Shown here one piece after another: positions 25,121 to 33,062 of a stretch of DNA of 64,000 nucleotides. The position numbers and the translations under genes were made by a program. The stretch lies in NCBI GenBank assembly GCA_017303335.1, contig JAFLBK010000002.1, positions 186,001 through 250,000 on the forward strand. Reading direction: 5' to 3'. Below the pieces are notes generated by a model. It was not told the origin of the DNA and ran no database searches. It saw nothing but the letters and a program-made list of their open reading frames with translations. Source of the DNA: Chitinophagales bacterium. Lineage in GTDB: Bacteria > Bacteroidota > Bacteroidia > Chitinophagales > Chitinophagaceae. Numbering within the stretch: position 1 is the first letter of the stretch; each line of letters starts with the position of its first letter.

Positions 25121-27283
25121 TTAAAACCGCAGGTTCACACCCAGCATCCAGTTGAACCCTGCCATCGGGTAATAAAAATTCTCGGTTGTGAGACTTCCTC
25201 CATAGATATAACTGAAACTATACCCATTGGGCTCGTATTTTTTATTGAACACATTATTGAGCTGGAGGATAATATTGGCCTCCTTCACCCATTTACACTT
25301 CCATAAATAACTCACGCGGATATCCTGCAGGTAATAGGGATCCAGGCTCCTGGATTGTTGATCCGTATTATCCAGGTACTGCCGGCCTACATACTTGCTG
25401 ATAAGGTTGATCTCGGTATTTTTTACGGGGATGAAGGTTACCGATGCGCCACCGATCGCCGAAGGTGAGAAGGCGATATCCGTTTTGCGGTAGAATTTCG
25501 TTTGCTGTCCGCCATTGTCGTAATCATCAATGTACTCGGTGAAATTCCGGATCTTGTTTTCACTCAGGCTCAGGTTTGCGCCCAGGTTCATCCAGTTGGT
25601 TACACGCACCTGTCCCTGCAATTCGATACCAGCCCGGTAACTGGTTGGGATATTGGTTCGGGTAAAAGCGCCCACATCGTTGATCTTGCCTGTAAGCACC
25701 AGTTGATCTTTGTAATGCATGTAATAGAGGTTTGCGCCAAACGAATAAGCGCTGGTCTTTTTTTCCACTCCCAGTTCCAGGTCCTGTAAGCGTTCGGCTT
25801 TTGGTTGCTGGGCGATGCCTGCCTCAAAATCATCGCGGTTGGGTTCCTTGCCGGCAAGGGCGTAAGAGATATAAGCCTGCCAGTGTTGATTTGTATAGGT
25901 AATGCCGAATTTGGGGTTGAAAAAGGTATAGTGCTCATCGATCTCCAGGGTTGGGTTATCCCGGAATCCATGAATGCGGTAGTCGATATTCCGTACCTGC
26001 AGGTCAACGAAGGCCTGCCAGTGCGTATGTAACTGCTGCGTCCATTTGCTGTATAGGGAGAGGTCTTTCTTATAAGCTGTCAGGTCGTACCAGCGATGGT
26101 CTTTCGGAACCGCCGCCTGTACAGCCGCCCATTTGATCTCGCCATAATGCCTGCCGTCGTAGGCATTGTAACCACCTCCGATAATGAGTTGTGTTTTCTT
26201 TTGTTTGTATTGCAGGGAGAAGATGGTTCCGTAGAAATAATTGTCGAGCCAGAGCCGGCGCACCAGGTCGGTGCGTTGGATGGTATTCGTTCCATCGAAA
26301 TAATCCGGCAAACCATAATCGGCCAGTTTCCGGTCGGCTTTGTATTGTTCATAATATCCTTTTCCCCGGGTCAGGAAGGTTGCAATAGCGCCTGTAAGGA
26401 CTTTGCTGAATTGATGGTTGTAGAAAAGCTGGTAATGTGTCTGGATGTAATTGTCGGTTTCATTGTGGTACGGATCGCCGGGTTTCTCCGTGCCTGCGGA
26501 GTTATAGGTTCGGTTGGTTTGCAGCAGGTATTCCGGAACGCCGTTCCAGGCCTGGTAGGTTTTTTCGTTGCCCGAGAAAATATTCAGCCGCAGGGAATTG
26601 CTTTCGTCCGTGTAGGCGGCTGTTCCGTAAAAGGATTTCAGATCGGTTGTTGCCCGGTCGATATAGCCGTTGCTGGTGATGCTGCTCAGCCGTCCATCGA
26701 TCGTAAAGTGTTTGCCAAGCAGGCCGCTGCCGAACTGTATGTTATTCTTATTCGTACTGAAAGAGCCATAGCTGCAATTGGTGGCTACATAGCGTTCCTT
26801 GTTCAGCTCGTTTGTCGATACATTGATGGTTGCGCCGAAGGCGCCGGCGCCGTTCGACGATGTACCCACACCCCGCTGGATCTGTATGCTGTTGGCCGAT
26901 GAACTGAAATCGGGGAGGTCTACAAAGAACGTTCCCTGGCTCTCGGCATCGTTGTACGGTATCCCGTTGAGCGTGACATTTATCCGGGTGGCATCGGTAC
27001 CCCGGATGCGGATACTTGTATAACCCACGCCATTGCCTGCATCGGAGTTCACCACCACCGAAGGGGTTTGGTTCAGCAGGAAGGGGAGGTCTTGCCCCAG
27101 GTTATTTTTGGCGATATCTTTTTTACCCAGGTTGGTCTTGGCAAAAGGCGCTTTCTCCGCCGCCCGTACAGCCAATACTTCCACCGGCTGCAGGAGGGTG
27201 GTATCGTTGAATTGCTTTTTCTGCTGGGCATTCGCGAGCCCGCATGCTGCAATCAGCGGGAGGCTGATCAAAACTTTTTTCAT
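25121..27283 (-). CDS. TonB-dependent outer-membrane receptor under TPP riboswitch, probable thiamine uptake
   Basis: Outer-membrane 22-strand barrel with plug that imports a scarce ligand using TonB energy. 720 residues with a signal peptide (about 1-19, ending ANAQ). The plug covers about 40-160 (SVVVNSDAGNGVGYTSIRIRGTD, LNGIPYNDAESQG) and the barrel the rest, ending with an aromatic-last strand (GVNLRF). No SusD partner or N-terminal carboxypeptidase-like domain is present, so it resembles vitamin or metal receptors rather than glycan receptors. The TPP riboswitch in its leader points to thiamine or a thiamine precursor as substrate. THI-element-controlled receptors have been described in Bacteroidetes. 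The ATG is at 27283. Confidence 0.92.
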   Translation of the reverse strand: MKKVLISLPLIAACGLANAQQKKQFNDTTLLQPVEVLAVRAAEKAPFAKTNLGKKDIAKNNLGQDLPFLLNQTPSVVVNSDAGNGVGYTSIRIRGTDATRINVTLNGIPYNDAESQGTFFVDLPDFSSSANSIQIQRGVGTSSNGAGAFGATINVSTNELNKERYVATNCSYGSFSTNKNNIQFGSGLLGKHFTIDGRLSSITSNGYIDRATTDLKSFYGTAAYTDESNSLRLNIFSGNEKTYQAWNGVPEYLLQTNRTYNSAGTEKPGDPYHNETDNYIQTHYQLFYNHQFSKVLTGAIATFLTRGKGYYEQYKADRKLADYGLPDYFDGTNTIQRTDLVRRLWLDNYFYGTIFSLQYKQKKTQLIIGGGYNAYDGRHYGEIKWAAVQAAVPKDHRWYDLTAYKKDLSLYSKWTQQLHTHWQAFVDLQVRNIDYRIHGFRDNPTLEIDEHYTFFNPKFGITYTNQHWQAYISYALAGKEPNRDDFEAGIAQQPKAERLQDLELGVEKKTSAYSFGANLYYMHYKDQLVLTGKINDVGAFTRTNIPTSYRAGIELQGQVRVTNWMNLGANLSLSENKIRNFTEYIDDYDNGGQQTKFYRKTDIAFSPSAIGGASVTFIPVKNTEINLISKYVGRQYLDNTDQQSRSLDPYYLQDIRVSYLWKCKWVKEANIILQLNNVFNKKYEPNGYSFSYIYGGSLTTENFYYPMAGFNWMLGVNLRF

Positions 27284-27344
27284 CTCGAAAAATTTGGCCG
27301 GATGGCCGGGGAATGACGTACATAGATCCTCCGGGATGGAGGAC

Positions 27345-27430
27345 TTTCTCCCTTCGCAGGCATTATCCTGTTCAGGTTATACGGGTATCATCTCAGCCTT
27401 TCGTTACCGAACGAAAAGCACCCCGGAAAT
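27345..27430 (-). promoter_or_regulatory. TPP riboswitch (THI element)
   Basis: On the minus strand the conserved blocks occur in order: GGGGTGC, a small P3 stem (TTTCGTT with AACGAAA), GCTGAGATGATACCC, AACCTGAACAGGATAATGCC and GCGAAGGGA. This is the TPP-sensing aptamer. Between it and the start codon are TCCTCC/GGAGGA (near 27326-27343) and GGCC-ATCC-GGCC (near 27294-27306), possible expression-platform stems. High TPP should lower receptor synthesis. The 27284-27646 interval contains this aptamer, its promoter and a palindrome, but no gene. Confidence 0.92.
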
Positions 27431-27452
27431 GCTGGCGGTGAATAAGAGCTGA

Positions 27453-27468
27453 CCTGCCAGCCGGCAGG
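27453..27468. repeat. Palindrome CCTGCC-AGCC-GGCAGG just upstream of the TPP aptamer
   Basis: The core matches the GCCGGCTGGC core of the palindromes at 31520 and 31898 when read on the minus strand. It sits between the promoter box and the riboswitch and would be in the transcript. Confidence 0.4.
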
Positions 27469-27476
27469 CCTGGATG

Positions 27477-27484
27477 CAAAGGTA
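27477..27484 (-). promoter_or_regulatory. -7 promoter box for the TPP-regulated receptor
   Basis: TACCTTTG followed by CATCC on the minus strand, about 50 bases upstream of the aptamer. It matches the ispH and initiator tRNA boxes (also TACCTTTGCA). Confidence 0.6.
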
Positions 27485-27646
27485 GGGGTTTTGGATATTT
27501 TTTCGATTCGCTGTAACAAAACCGTTTTACACTTCGTATAGGTACAAAATATAGCCATGAATCGTCCTTACAAGCAACCCGATCAATCCCGGTCTGGTTG
27601 CTTTGCAGGAGGTTTCATCTTTCTGTAAACATTAAATCGAACCAAG

Positions 27647-28366
27647 ATGAAAAAACTATTAGTCTCCCTTGCCTGCCTGCTTTCCTTTGCAGCTTTTGCC
27701 CAGGACGGTAAAACCTTTTCCGACCCCCATGCCACAACAAGAACCCTCAATGGAAGTTTTACAGCTATATCCGTTTCGAGCGGTGTGGATCTGTACCTTA
27801 GCCAGGGTAATGAAGAGTCCATCGCGGTAAGCGCTTCGGACGAGAAATACCTGTCGCGTTTTAAAACCGAAGTGGTTAATGGAACCCTTAAGATATATTA
27901 CGATAACAACGGTGTAACCTGGACCGATCACAATAATCGAAAACTGAAGGCATGGGTATCCTTCAAAACCCTCGAAAAACTGCAGGGTTCCGCCGGCGCT
28001 TCGGTAACCATGCGGGGAATACTGAATGCCGGAAACCTGGATATGAAATTTTCGAGCGGCTCCGTGTTTGAAGGCCAGGTGAATGCGCAGGCTGTTGCTG
28101 TTGACCAGAACAGCGGATCGGAGATCAGCATATCCGGCAAGGCCGAAAAACTGACCATCGAAGTAAGCAGCGGCGCCATGTTCAAAGGATACGATATGGC
28201 CGTAGAATACTGCGATGCCAAGGCAACCAGCGGGGCCGATGTGCGTATCACCATCAATAAGGAACTGAACGCGAAAGCCAATAGCGGCGGCGGTATCCGG
28301 TACAAGGGAGCGGCCCTTATCCGCGACGTAAGTGTGAACAGCGGCGGGTTGGTAAAAAGAGCATAA
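27647..28366 (+). CDS. DUF2807 (GIN domain) secreted protein, first paralog
   Basis: Secreted or periplasmic beta-helix-like protein of 239 residues with a signal peptide ending AFAQ. DUF2807 proteins carry short repeats around glycine-serine turns. Here the turns read GSAGAS, SSGSVF, NSGSEI, SSGAMF, TSGADV and NSGGGI at about 20-residue spacing from 115 to 230. The function of the family is not established; an adhesin or envelope role is often proposed. The next gene is a paralog 19 bases downstream, so they form an operon. Confidence 0.85.
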   Translation: MKKLLVSLACLLSFAAFAQDGKTFSDPHATTRTLNGSFTAISVSSGVDLYLSQGNEESIAVSASDEKYLSRFKTEVVNGTLKIYYDNNGVTWTDHNNRKLKAWVSFKTLEKLQGSAGASVTMRGILNAGNLDMKFSSGSVFEGQVNAQAVAVDQNSGSEISISGKAEKLTIEVSSGAMFKGYDMAVEYCDAKATSGADVRITINKELNAKANSGGGIRYKGAALIRDVSVNSGGLVKRA

Positions 28367-28385
28367 TCCATAAACAACATTCGAT

Positions 28386-29102
28386 ATGAAAAAAATAGTA
28401 TTAGCCGTTTTATTCGCCGGAGCAGCCCTGTTCGGACAGGCGCAAAACACCCTGGTGGTGGATCCCAACGCTACGGTCAGGGAGGTGAAAGCTGAGTTCA
28501 AAGCGATCAAGGTATCGGGTGGCATTGATCTGTACCTGTCGCAGTCCGACAATGTGGCCATCGCGGTGAGCGCCGCCGAAGAGCGGTACAAAGAGTTCAT
28601 CCATACCGATGTAGAAGACGGAACCCTGAAGATCTATTACGAAGGCGAACGCTTCAATTGGAAGAACAAGCGCCTGAAAGTATACGTGTCGTTCAAAACA
28701 CTGGAGAAACTCAATGCCTCCGGCGCCAGTGATGTGGTGGTTACCGGTACGATTGAATCCGCTTCGCTGGACATGCAGTTGTCGGGCGCCAGCGACTTCA
28801 AAGGAGCGGTGAAAGTAGACAGGTTGAAAATGAACCTCAGCGGCGCATCGGATGTACGCATCTCGGGTACCGCACGCACGGTAGATATTGAAAGCAGCGG
28901 AGCCAGTGATGTAAAAGGATACGAACTCGTAACCGACTATTGCAATGCAACGGCATCCGGCGCCTCCGATATCAACATTACGGTGAACAAGGAACTCAAT
29001 GCGCACGCGAGCGGCGCCAGTGATATCAATTTCAAAGGAGAGGGGCTCATCCGCGACATGCACGCCAGCGGCGCCAGCAGTGTTACACGGAGGAAAGGAT
29101 AG
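28386..29102 (+). CDS. DUF2807 (GIN domain) secreted protein, second paralog
   Basis: 238 residues with signal peptide ending FGQAQ. It shares the opening DPNATVREV and SGGIDLYLSQ with the first paralog (DPHATTRTL, SSGVDLYLSQ). In the C-terminal half the turn is almost invariant: SGASD recurs seven times or so (for example LSGASDFKG, LSGASDVRISG, ASGASDINIT), ending SGASSVTRRKG. The regular spacing fits a right-handed beta-helix. The stronger repeat conservation compared with the first paralog suggests recent internal repeat homogenisation. Confidence 0.85.
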   Translation: MKKIVLAVLFAGAALFGQAQNTLVVDPNATVREVKAEFKAIKVSGGIDLYLSQSDNVAIAVSAAEERYKEFIHTDVEDGTLKIYYEGERFNWKNKRLKVYVSFKTLEKLNASGASDVVVTGTIESASLDMQLSGASDFKGAVKVDRLKMNLSGASDVRISGTARTVDIESSGASDVKGYELVTDYCNATASGASDINITVNKELNAHASGASDINFKGEGLIRDMHASGASSVTRRKG

Positions 29103-29115
29103 GTGAGGGTTTATT

Positions 29116-29167
29116 GTTCATAGTTCATAGTTCATAGTTTGTGGGATACCCATCTGCTATGAACTAT
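29116..29167. repeat. GTTCATA tandem words with inverted partner
   Basis: Three perfect tandem GTTCATA units (29116-29136) are followed by CTATGAACT (from about 29157), so the block can fold back. Related words continue to about 29230 (ATGAACCATCATCCATGAAC). It lies between convergent genes. Confidence 0.55.
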
Positions 29168-29233
29168 TTTCTTTAAGACATATTTATGCGCTGTTCTACA
29201 TAATCCATGCGCAATGAACCATCATCCATGAAC

Positions 29234-30091
29234 TTATTTCCCGAACGCCCATACCAGGAAGGCCGGTAACTGCCGGCTCCAGGAATGATAATCGTGTTTC
29301 CCATTCGGGTCTTCGGTAAAAACAATATCTCCCGGCAGGGCGATTTGTTTGTTCCGTAAAACGGCAATGATGTCTTTGGTATCGTCTACCGCGTCGATGA
29401 TGCCGTCTTTATCCCGGTCTCCTTCTTCTTCCTTACCGCCTGCGAAGAACCAGTATTTGAGGTTCGCTTTTTTACGGGAAGCGTTCAGCTTGCTGATCAT
29501 GATCCGGTTTTTTTCATCCGAGTAATCCGCTGCCTTATCATCTTTATCCCGCCACCAGAACGAACCGGAGAACACACCCACTTTGTCAATCTTGTCGGCC
29601 CTGTTCCAGGCGATGTCGAATGCGGATAACCCGCCGAGCGAACAACCGGCGATGACTACCGATTGAAATTTGCGGACCGTGGCTTTCTTTTTTACGAAGG
29701 GATAAAGTTCGTTGTTGACAAACGCGTCGTAGTAACCGGCCTTGTCGCCCCGGTTCATAAAATCCGGCCGGTCGGCCACACCGTATTCCTTCATCCGGTC
29801 GCCGGCCTCAATGCCCACGATCAGCAAGGGCTTGATCCGCTTCTTCCGGTATAAGCTGTCGACGATCTCTTTGATGCGGAAAGGGCCCATGTCCTGCCCG
29901 TCGTTCAGCAACAGCAGGTTCAGCTCGTTCTTGTCATCGGGCATGGGCGTACTGATGATATGCAGTTTAACCTGGCGCTGCAGGTGGCGGCTGTAGAGTT
30001 GGTCTTCCGATTCCTTGATCTTGCTTTTGCAGGAGATATGCAGCGCCGCCAGGATCAGGCACCAGCATACATGCAGGGCTGTTGTTTTCAT
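29234..30091 (-). CDS. Esterase-like lipoprotein with an EF-hand-type loop
   Basis: Predicted lipoprotein (LHIS-Cys21) of the esterase D-like alpha/beta hydrolase family, 285 residues. The nucleophile motif is AGCSLGG with Ser151; NDGQDMGPF near 63-71 matches the HDGQNLF segment of the esterase at 2522, so the two are distant paralogs. A likely catalytic His is in GKHDYHSW. A 12-residue insert at 225-236 has Asp at 225, 227, 229, 233 and 236 with Gly230, the spacing of an EF-hand or dockerin calcium loop. Such a loop inside the hydrolase domain is unusual. The substrate is unknown. Confidence 0.85.
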   Translation of the reverse strand: MKTTALHVCWCLILAALHISCKSKIKESEDQLYSRHLQRQVKLHIISTPMPDDKNELNLLLLNDGQDMGPFRIKEIVDSLYRKKRIKPLLIVGIEAGDRMKEYGVADRPDFMNRGDKAGYYDAFVNNELYPFVKKKATVRKFQSVVIAGCSLGGLSAFDIAWNRADKIDKVGVFSGSFWWRDKDDKAADYSDEKNRIMISKLNASRKKANLKYWFFAGGKEEEGDRDKDGIIDAVDDTKDIIAVLRNKQIALPGDIVFTEDPNGKHDYHSWSRQLPAFLVWAFGK

Positions 30092-30315
30092 TTTTATCGT
30101 TTACAGGATGAATTTAGGTAATTTGATGGCAATGGCGAAGCCGGGACCATACCCCATTCCCGTCGTATCACAATAATTTCGTTTCTTTAGTCAACCCCAC
30201 AACCTTCTCCGGCAAATGGCTGATGAAATAAACGAGGAACAGCTCCTGGAACCTGCAAACACACAGCCGGACACTCCCGGAAAAATTTAACAGGGTCATT
30301 GCGTTACATCGAAAA

Positions 30316-31296
30316 ATGGTCAATGCCATGCAAAGAAAGAATTTCCATATGATGAAAGCCTTCCTGCTTCTTATTCTCACTTTTATGCTGCGCCCGGTTC
30401 AGGGGCAGGTGGTAACGGATTCCGTTAAGGAATCAACGCCTGTCACCCTGCACACCCAAACCGGGGATATTGAAGGAACACTCACCATCCCGCTTGCGGC
30501 CGAACGGATGCCGGTCGCATTGATCATCGCCGGCTCGGGGCCTACCGACAGGGACGGAAATGGCCCGCTGATCAAGACCGACACATATAAGCAACTGGCG
30601 CACGCACTGTCGCTGCACAAGATCGCCGCTTTGCGCTATGATAAACGGGGCGTGGGAAAAAGCATGGCCGCCATGAAAAGTGAAAAAGAACTTCGCTTTG
30701 ATGATTATGTGCAGGATGCCCGGGAATGGATCGCCTGGATGCGGCAGGATAAACGCTTCACCGGCATCATACTCATTGGTCACAGCGAAGGATCGCTGGT
30801 GGGTATGCTGGCTGCGCAGGAAGGGGTCGACCGTTTCATTTCCCTGGCTGGTGCCGGTTTTGCAGCCGACAGCATCCTGAAAAAGCAACTGGGCGCACAG
30901 CCTTTATTGCGGGAACGTTCATTTTCCATCATCGACAGCCTGAAGGCCGGGCTTACGGTTGCACAGGTGCCGCCGATGCTCTTCACTGTATTCAGGCCCA
31001 GCGTGCAGCCCTACATGATTTCCTGGTTCAAATACGATCCGGCAACGATCATAGCCGGATTGAACATACCCGTCTTGATACTGCAGGGTACCCAAGATCT
31101 CCAGATCAATGTGGCCGATGCGGAGCGGCTTCATGCGGCGAACGCGAAAAGTGAACTGGTTATTCTTGATGGCGTGAACCACGTATTGAAAAAAGTAGCT
31201 GATATGGCTGAGAACCAGCGGTCTTACCGAGATCCGGCGCTTCTGCTGGATGAGCGACTCGTAAACGCAATCGTGGGGTTTACGAAACGCAGGTAA
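30316..31296 (+). CDS. Secreted alpha/beta hydrolase
   Basis: Predicted periplasmic hydrolase of about 315-326 residues. The nucleophile elbow is GHSEGS near residue 155, the acid is probably in LILQGTQDLQIN and the histidine in DGVNHVLKK, the usual triad order of serine aminopeptidase-like (S33) hydrolases. SGPTDRDGNGP near 72-82 forms the oxyanion region. Starts are possible at 30316, 30328, 30349 and 30352; the ones at 30349/30352 give the cleanest signal peptide (KAFLLLILTFMLRPVQGQ). The 30092-30315 interval shows no gene. The substrate is unknown. Confidence 0.85.
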   Translation: MVNAMQRKNFHMMKAFLLLILTFMLRPVQGQVVTDSVKESTPVTLHTQTGDIEGTLTIPLAAERMPVALIIAGSGPTDRDGNGPLIKTDTYKQLAHALSLHKIAALRYDKRGVGKSMAAMKSEKELRFDDYVQDAREWIAWMRQDKRFTGIILIGHSEGSLVGMLAAQEGVDRFISLAGAGFAADSILKKQLGAQPLLRERSFSIIDSLKAGLTVAQVPPMLFTVFRPSVQPYMISWFKYDPATIIAGLNIPVLILQGTQDLQINVADAERLHAANAKSELVILDGVNHVLKKVADMAENQRSYRDPALLLDERLVNAIVGFTKRR

Positions 31297-31340
31297 GCGC
31301 CTAGCCGTTATTCAGAAAAGAAATAATGATAGAGATATTA

Positions 31341-31372
31341 TTTGGCAGCGATGCCTCAAACCCTTACCTTTG
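31341..31372 (+). promoter_or_regulatory. Promoter of the initiator tRNA gene
   Basis: TTTG at 31341-31344, a 20-base spacer and TACCTTTG at 31365-31372: a full consensus promoter. The -7 box ends three bases before the mature tRNA 5' end, so transcription should begin at or very near that end. Confidence 0.75.
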
Positions 31373-31375
31373 CAC

Positions 31376-31447
<72 letters not shown>

Positions 31448-31454
31448 CAGATCC

Positions 31455-31477
31455 AAGGCTCGGTAAGAGCCTTTTTT
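31455..31477 (+). terminator. Terminator after tRNA-fMet
   Basis: AAGGCTC (31455-31461) pairs with GAGCCTT (31467-31473) across GGTAA, followed by TTTTTT. Confidence 0.85.
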
Positions 31478-31514
31478 GATTGAAGTTCTTTCTCGTATTG
31501 GGTAGCTGCGGGGT

Positions 31515-31546
31515 TCATATCCGCCGGCTGGCGGACACTGGTTCGA
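31515..31546 (+). repeat. Left 32-bp direct repeat flanking the GIY-YIG gene
   Basis: Identical over 32 bases to 31893-31924. It contains the palindrome TCCGCCGGCTGGCGGA (31520-31535) followed by CACTGGTTCGA, the T-arm start of the initiator tRNA. The bases before it (GGTAGCT at 31501, GGTTCATA) also recall the tRNA, so this looks like a decayed tRNA copy interrupted by the palindrome. Confidence 0.85.
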
Positions 31547-31637
31547 AGCGGCTCTGTCGTGCCCGAAATGAAAAAATAACAACAAATCTGGGGATATCAC
31601 CAGAGTTAAATACTAGTTCTTTCCATAGGTTTATTCA

Positions 31638-31886
31638 ATGTACTTTGTTTATGTTCTTTACAGCAGAACGTTTAATAAGATATATGTAGGGGCTACGTCA
31701 GATCTGGAACAGCGGATACTCTCTCACAATCGAAGCGGAAAGAGAGGCTGGACGATCCGGTACAGACCCTGGCACCTGGTTTATAAGGAAGAATATCCTG
31801 AGAAGCCGGTTGCATTGAAAAGGGAAAAAGAACTTAAAACGGCACAAGGAAGAAACTTTATCTGGAATTTGATTCGTGCGATGTAA
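31638..31886 (+). CDS. GIY-YIG endonuclease domain protein (small, UvrC-like N-terminal fold)
   Basis: Single-domain GIY-YIG protein of 82 residues. The family elements are YVLYS (GIY position), KIYVGATSDLEQR (YIG position with catalytic Arg), His30 in SHN, and the metal-binding Glu region KEEYPEKPVALKREKELK, ending GRNFIWNLI. Stand-alone proteins of this size are common but their roles are largely unknown; some are nucleases of mobile elements. This copy lies between two 32-bp direct repeats beside the initiator tRNA gene, which suggests mobility. ATG 31638. Confidence 0.88.
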   Translation: MYFVYVLYSRTFNKIYVGATSDLEQRILSHNRSGKRGWTIRYRPWHLVYKEEYPEKPVALKREKELKTAQGRNFIWNLIRAM

Positions 31887-31892
31887 TGTGGC

Positions 31893-31924
31893 TCATATCC
31901 GCCGGCTGGCGGACACTGGTTCGA
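31893..31924 (+). repeat. Right 32-bp direct repeat flanking the GIY-YIG gene
   Basis: Exact copy of 31515-31546, including TCCGCCGGCTGGCGGA at 31898-31913. It begins seven bases after the GIY-YIG stop codon. Confidence 0.88.
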
Positions 31925-31940
31925 TCCCAGTCTTCGCAAC
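31914..31940 (+). other. Duplicate of the tRNA-fMet 3' portion
   Basis: These 27 bases equal 31422-31448 of the initiator tRNA (T arm, acceptor 3' strand, discriminator and next base). The preceding GGCTCATA matches the anticodon loop, with the palindrome in place of the anticodon-stem 3' side and variable loop. It cannot fold as a tRNA and is taken as a remnant or an attachment-site-like copy. Confidence 0.8.
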
Positions 31941-31950
31941 TAAAAATCAG

Positions 31951-31983
31951 ATCCTCAACTCGTACTGATTTGAGGATTTTTTA
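31951..31983 (+). terminator. Terminator-like hairpin after the tRNA 3' copy
   Basis: ATCCTCAA (31951-31958) pairs with TTGAGGAT (31970-31977), followed by a T-run. AATCAG (31945-31950) could pair with CTGATT (31965-31970) as an alternative fold. Confidence 0.7.
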
Positions 31984-32069
31984 TTCGTAGCGCAGGTTAC
32001 AGCTATAGAATTTGACTACCTCCCCTCATTCTCCCGCTTGTGGCTTGCAGCTCGCATCAATGCTGTAGC

Positions 32070-32936
32070 ATGAAATCTGGTTTTGTAAATATTTTCGGTA
32101 AGCCCAATGCGGGTAAAAGCACCCTGCTGAATGCCCTGGTGGGAGAGAAGATGGCTATCGTGTCGCACAAAGTGCAGACCACGAGGCACCGGATCAAGGC
32201 CATACTCACCAATGAAGACTACCAGGTCATATTCTCCGATACACCGGGCATTATTGAACCCCGGTACAAGCTGCATGAGAAAATGATGGAAGCTGTTCGT
32301 TCGGGTCTCGAGGATGCGGATGTTGCCCTGCTCATCGCCGATCTGCGGGAGCCTGCGGAAGAAAGTCACGCGGTTTTTGCCTCGCTCAAACTGAAAGCGC
32401 CTGCTATTGTGGTGCTGAACAAAGCGGATTCGGCCGGGCCCGAAAAACAGGAACAGGCAGCATCTTTTTTCCGGCAGCAACCGTATTGTAAAGAAGTGGT
32501 GGTGGTTTCGGCGCTGAAGAAAAAAGGAGTCGACCGCTTGCTCGAACGCATCCTGCATTACCTGCCCGAAGGCGAAGCCTTTTATCCCGGTGATGACATG
32601 AGCGACCTGCCCACCAAGTTTTTTGTGAGCGAGATGATACGGGAAAAGATATTCCAGTTCCTTGGCGACGAGATACCTTATCATACCACCGTGCTGGTGA
32701 ACGAGTTTAAAGAGAAAACGACGCTGGTAAAGATCGCGGCTGATATCATTGTGCAGCGGGAATCGCAGAAAGGGATCATCCTCGGCGAGAAGGGAAGCAT
32801 GATCAGGAAACTGGGTACCGAAGCGAGAAAGGATATCGAAGCGTTTCTCGGGCAAAAGATATTCCTGGAACTATTCGTGAAAGTACGCCCGAAATGGAGA
32901 GACAATGAGATGCAGTTGCGGGAATACGGATATTAG
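32070..32936 (+). CDS. era: GTPase Era
   Basis: Essential GTPase that binds the 3' end of 16S rRNA during 30S assembly. ATG 32070 gives 288 residues; a GTG at 32040 is in frame but would add a non-conserved stretch. G1 KPNAGKST near residue 11-18, G3 SDTPG near 58-62, G4 NKAD near 119. The KH domain occupies the C-terminal third, with VQRESQKGIILGEKGSMIRKLGTEAR. Full length and intact. der follows on the same strand after a 126-base spacer with inverted words. Confidence 0.97.
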   Translation: MKSGFVNIFGKPNAGKSTLLNALVGEKMAIVSHKVQTTRHRIKAILTNEDYQVIFSDTPGIIEPRYKLHEKMMEAVRSGLEDADVALLIADLREPAEESHAVFASLKLKAPAIVVLNKADSAGPEKQEQAASFFRQQPYCKEVVVVSALKKKGVDRLLERILHYLPEGEAFYPGDDMSDLPTKFFVSEMIREKIFQFLGDEIPYHTTVLVNEFKEKTTLVKIAADIIVQRESQKGIILGEKGSMIRKLGTEARKDIEAFLGQKIFLELFVKVRPKWRDNEMQLREYGY

Positions 32937-33062
32937 ATCATCGTTCATGGATCATAGATCATAGTTTGTTGTTTTAAGTTTTGGGAAGATGGTAGTTGTG
33001 AAATCATTCGTTAACCATGATCAATTAACTATGAACCATGATCAACAAACCAAGAACCAATT
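32937..33062. repeat. Degenerate-word inverted repeat between era and der
   Basis: The left part has GTTCATG-GATCATA-GATCATA-GTTTGTTG; the right part (from about 33016) has CATGATCAA-AACTATGAA-CCATGATCAACAAACC. The two sides are largely complementary. No gene is seen. Confidence 0.5.

Noticed and set aside
31501..31560. A second functional tRNA gene
   Set aside because: It contains tRNA-like words (GGTAGCT, TTCATA, CACTGGTTCGA) but no acceptor stem and an inserted palindrome; it cannot fold as a cloverleaf.
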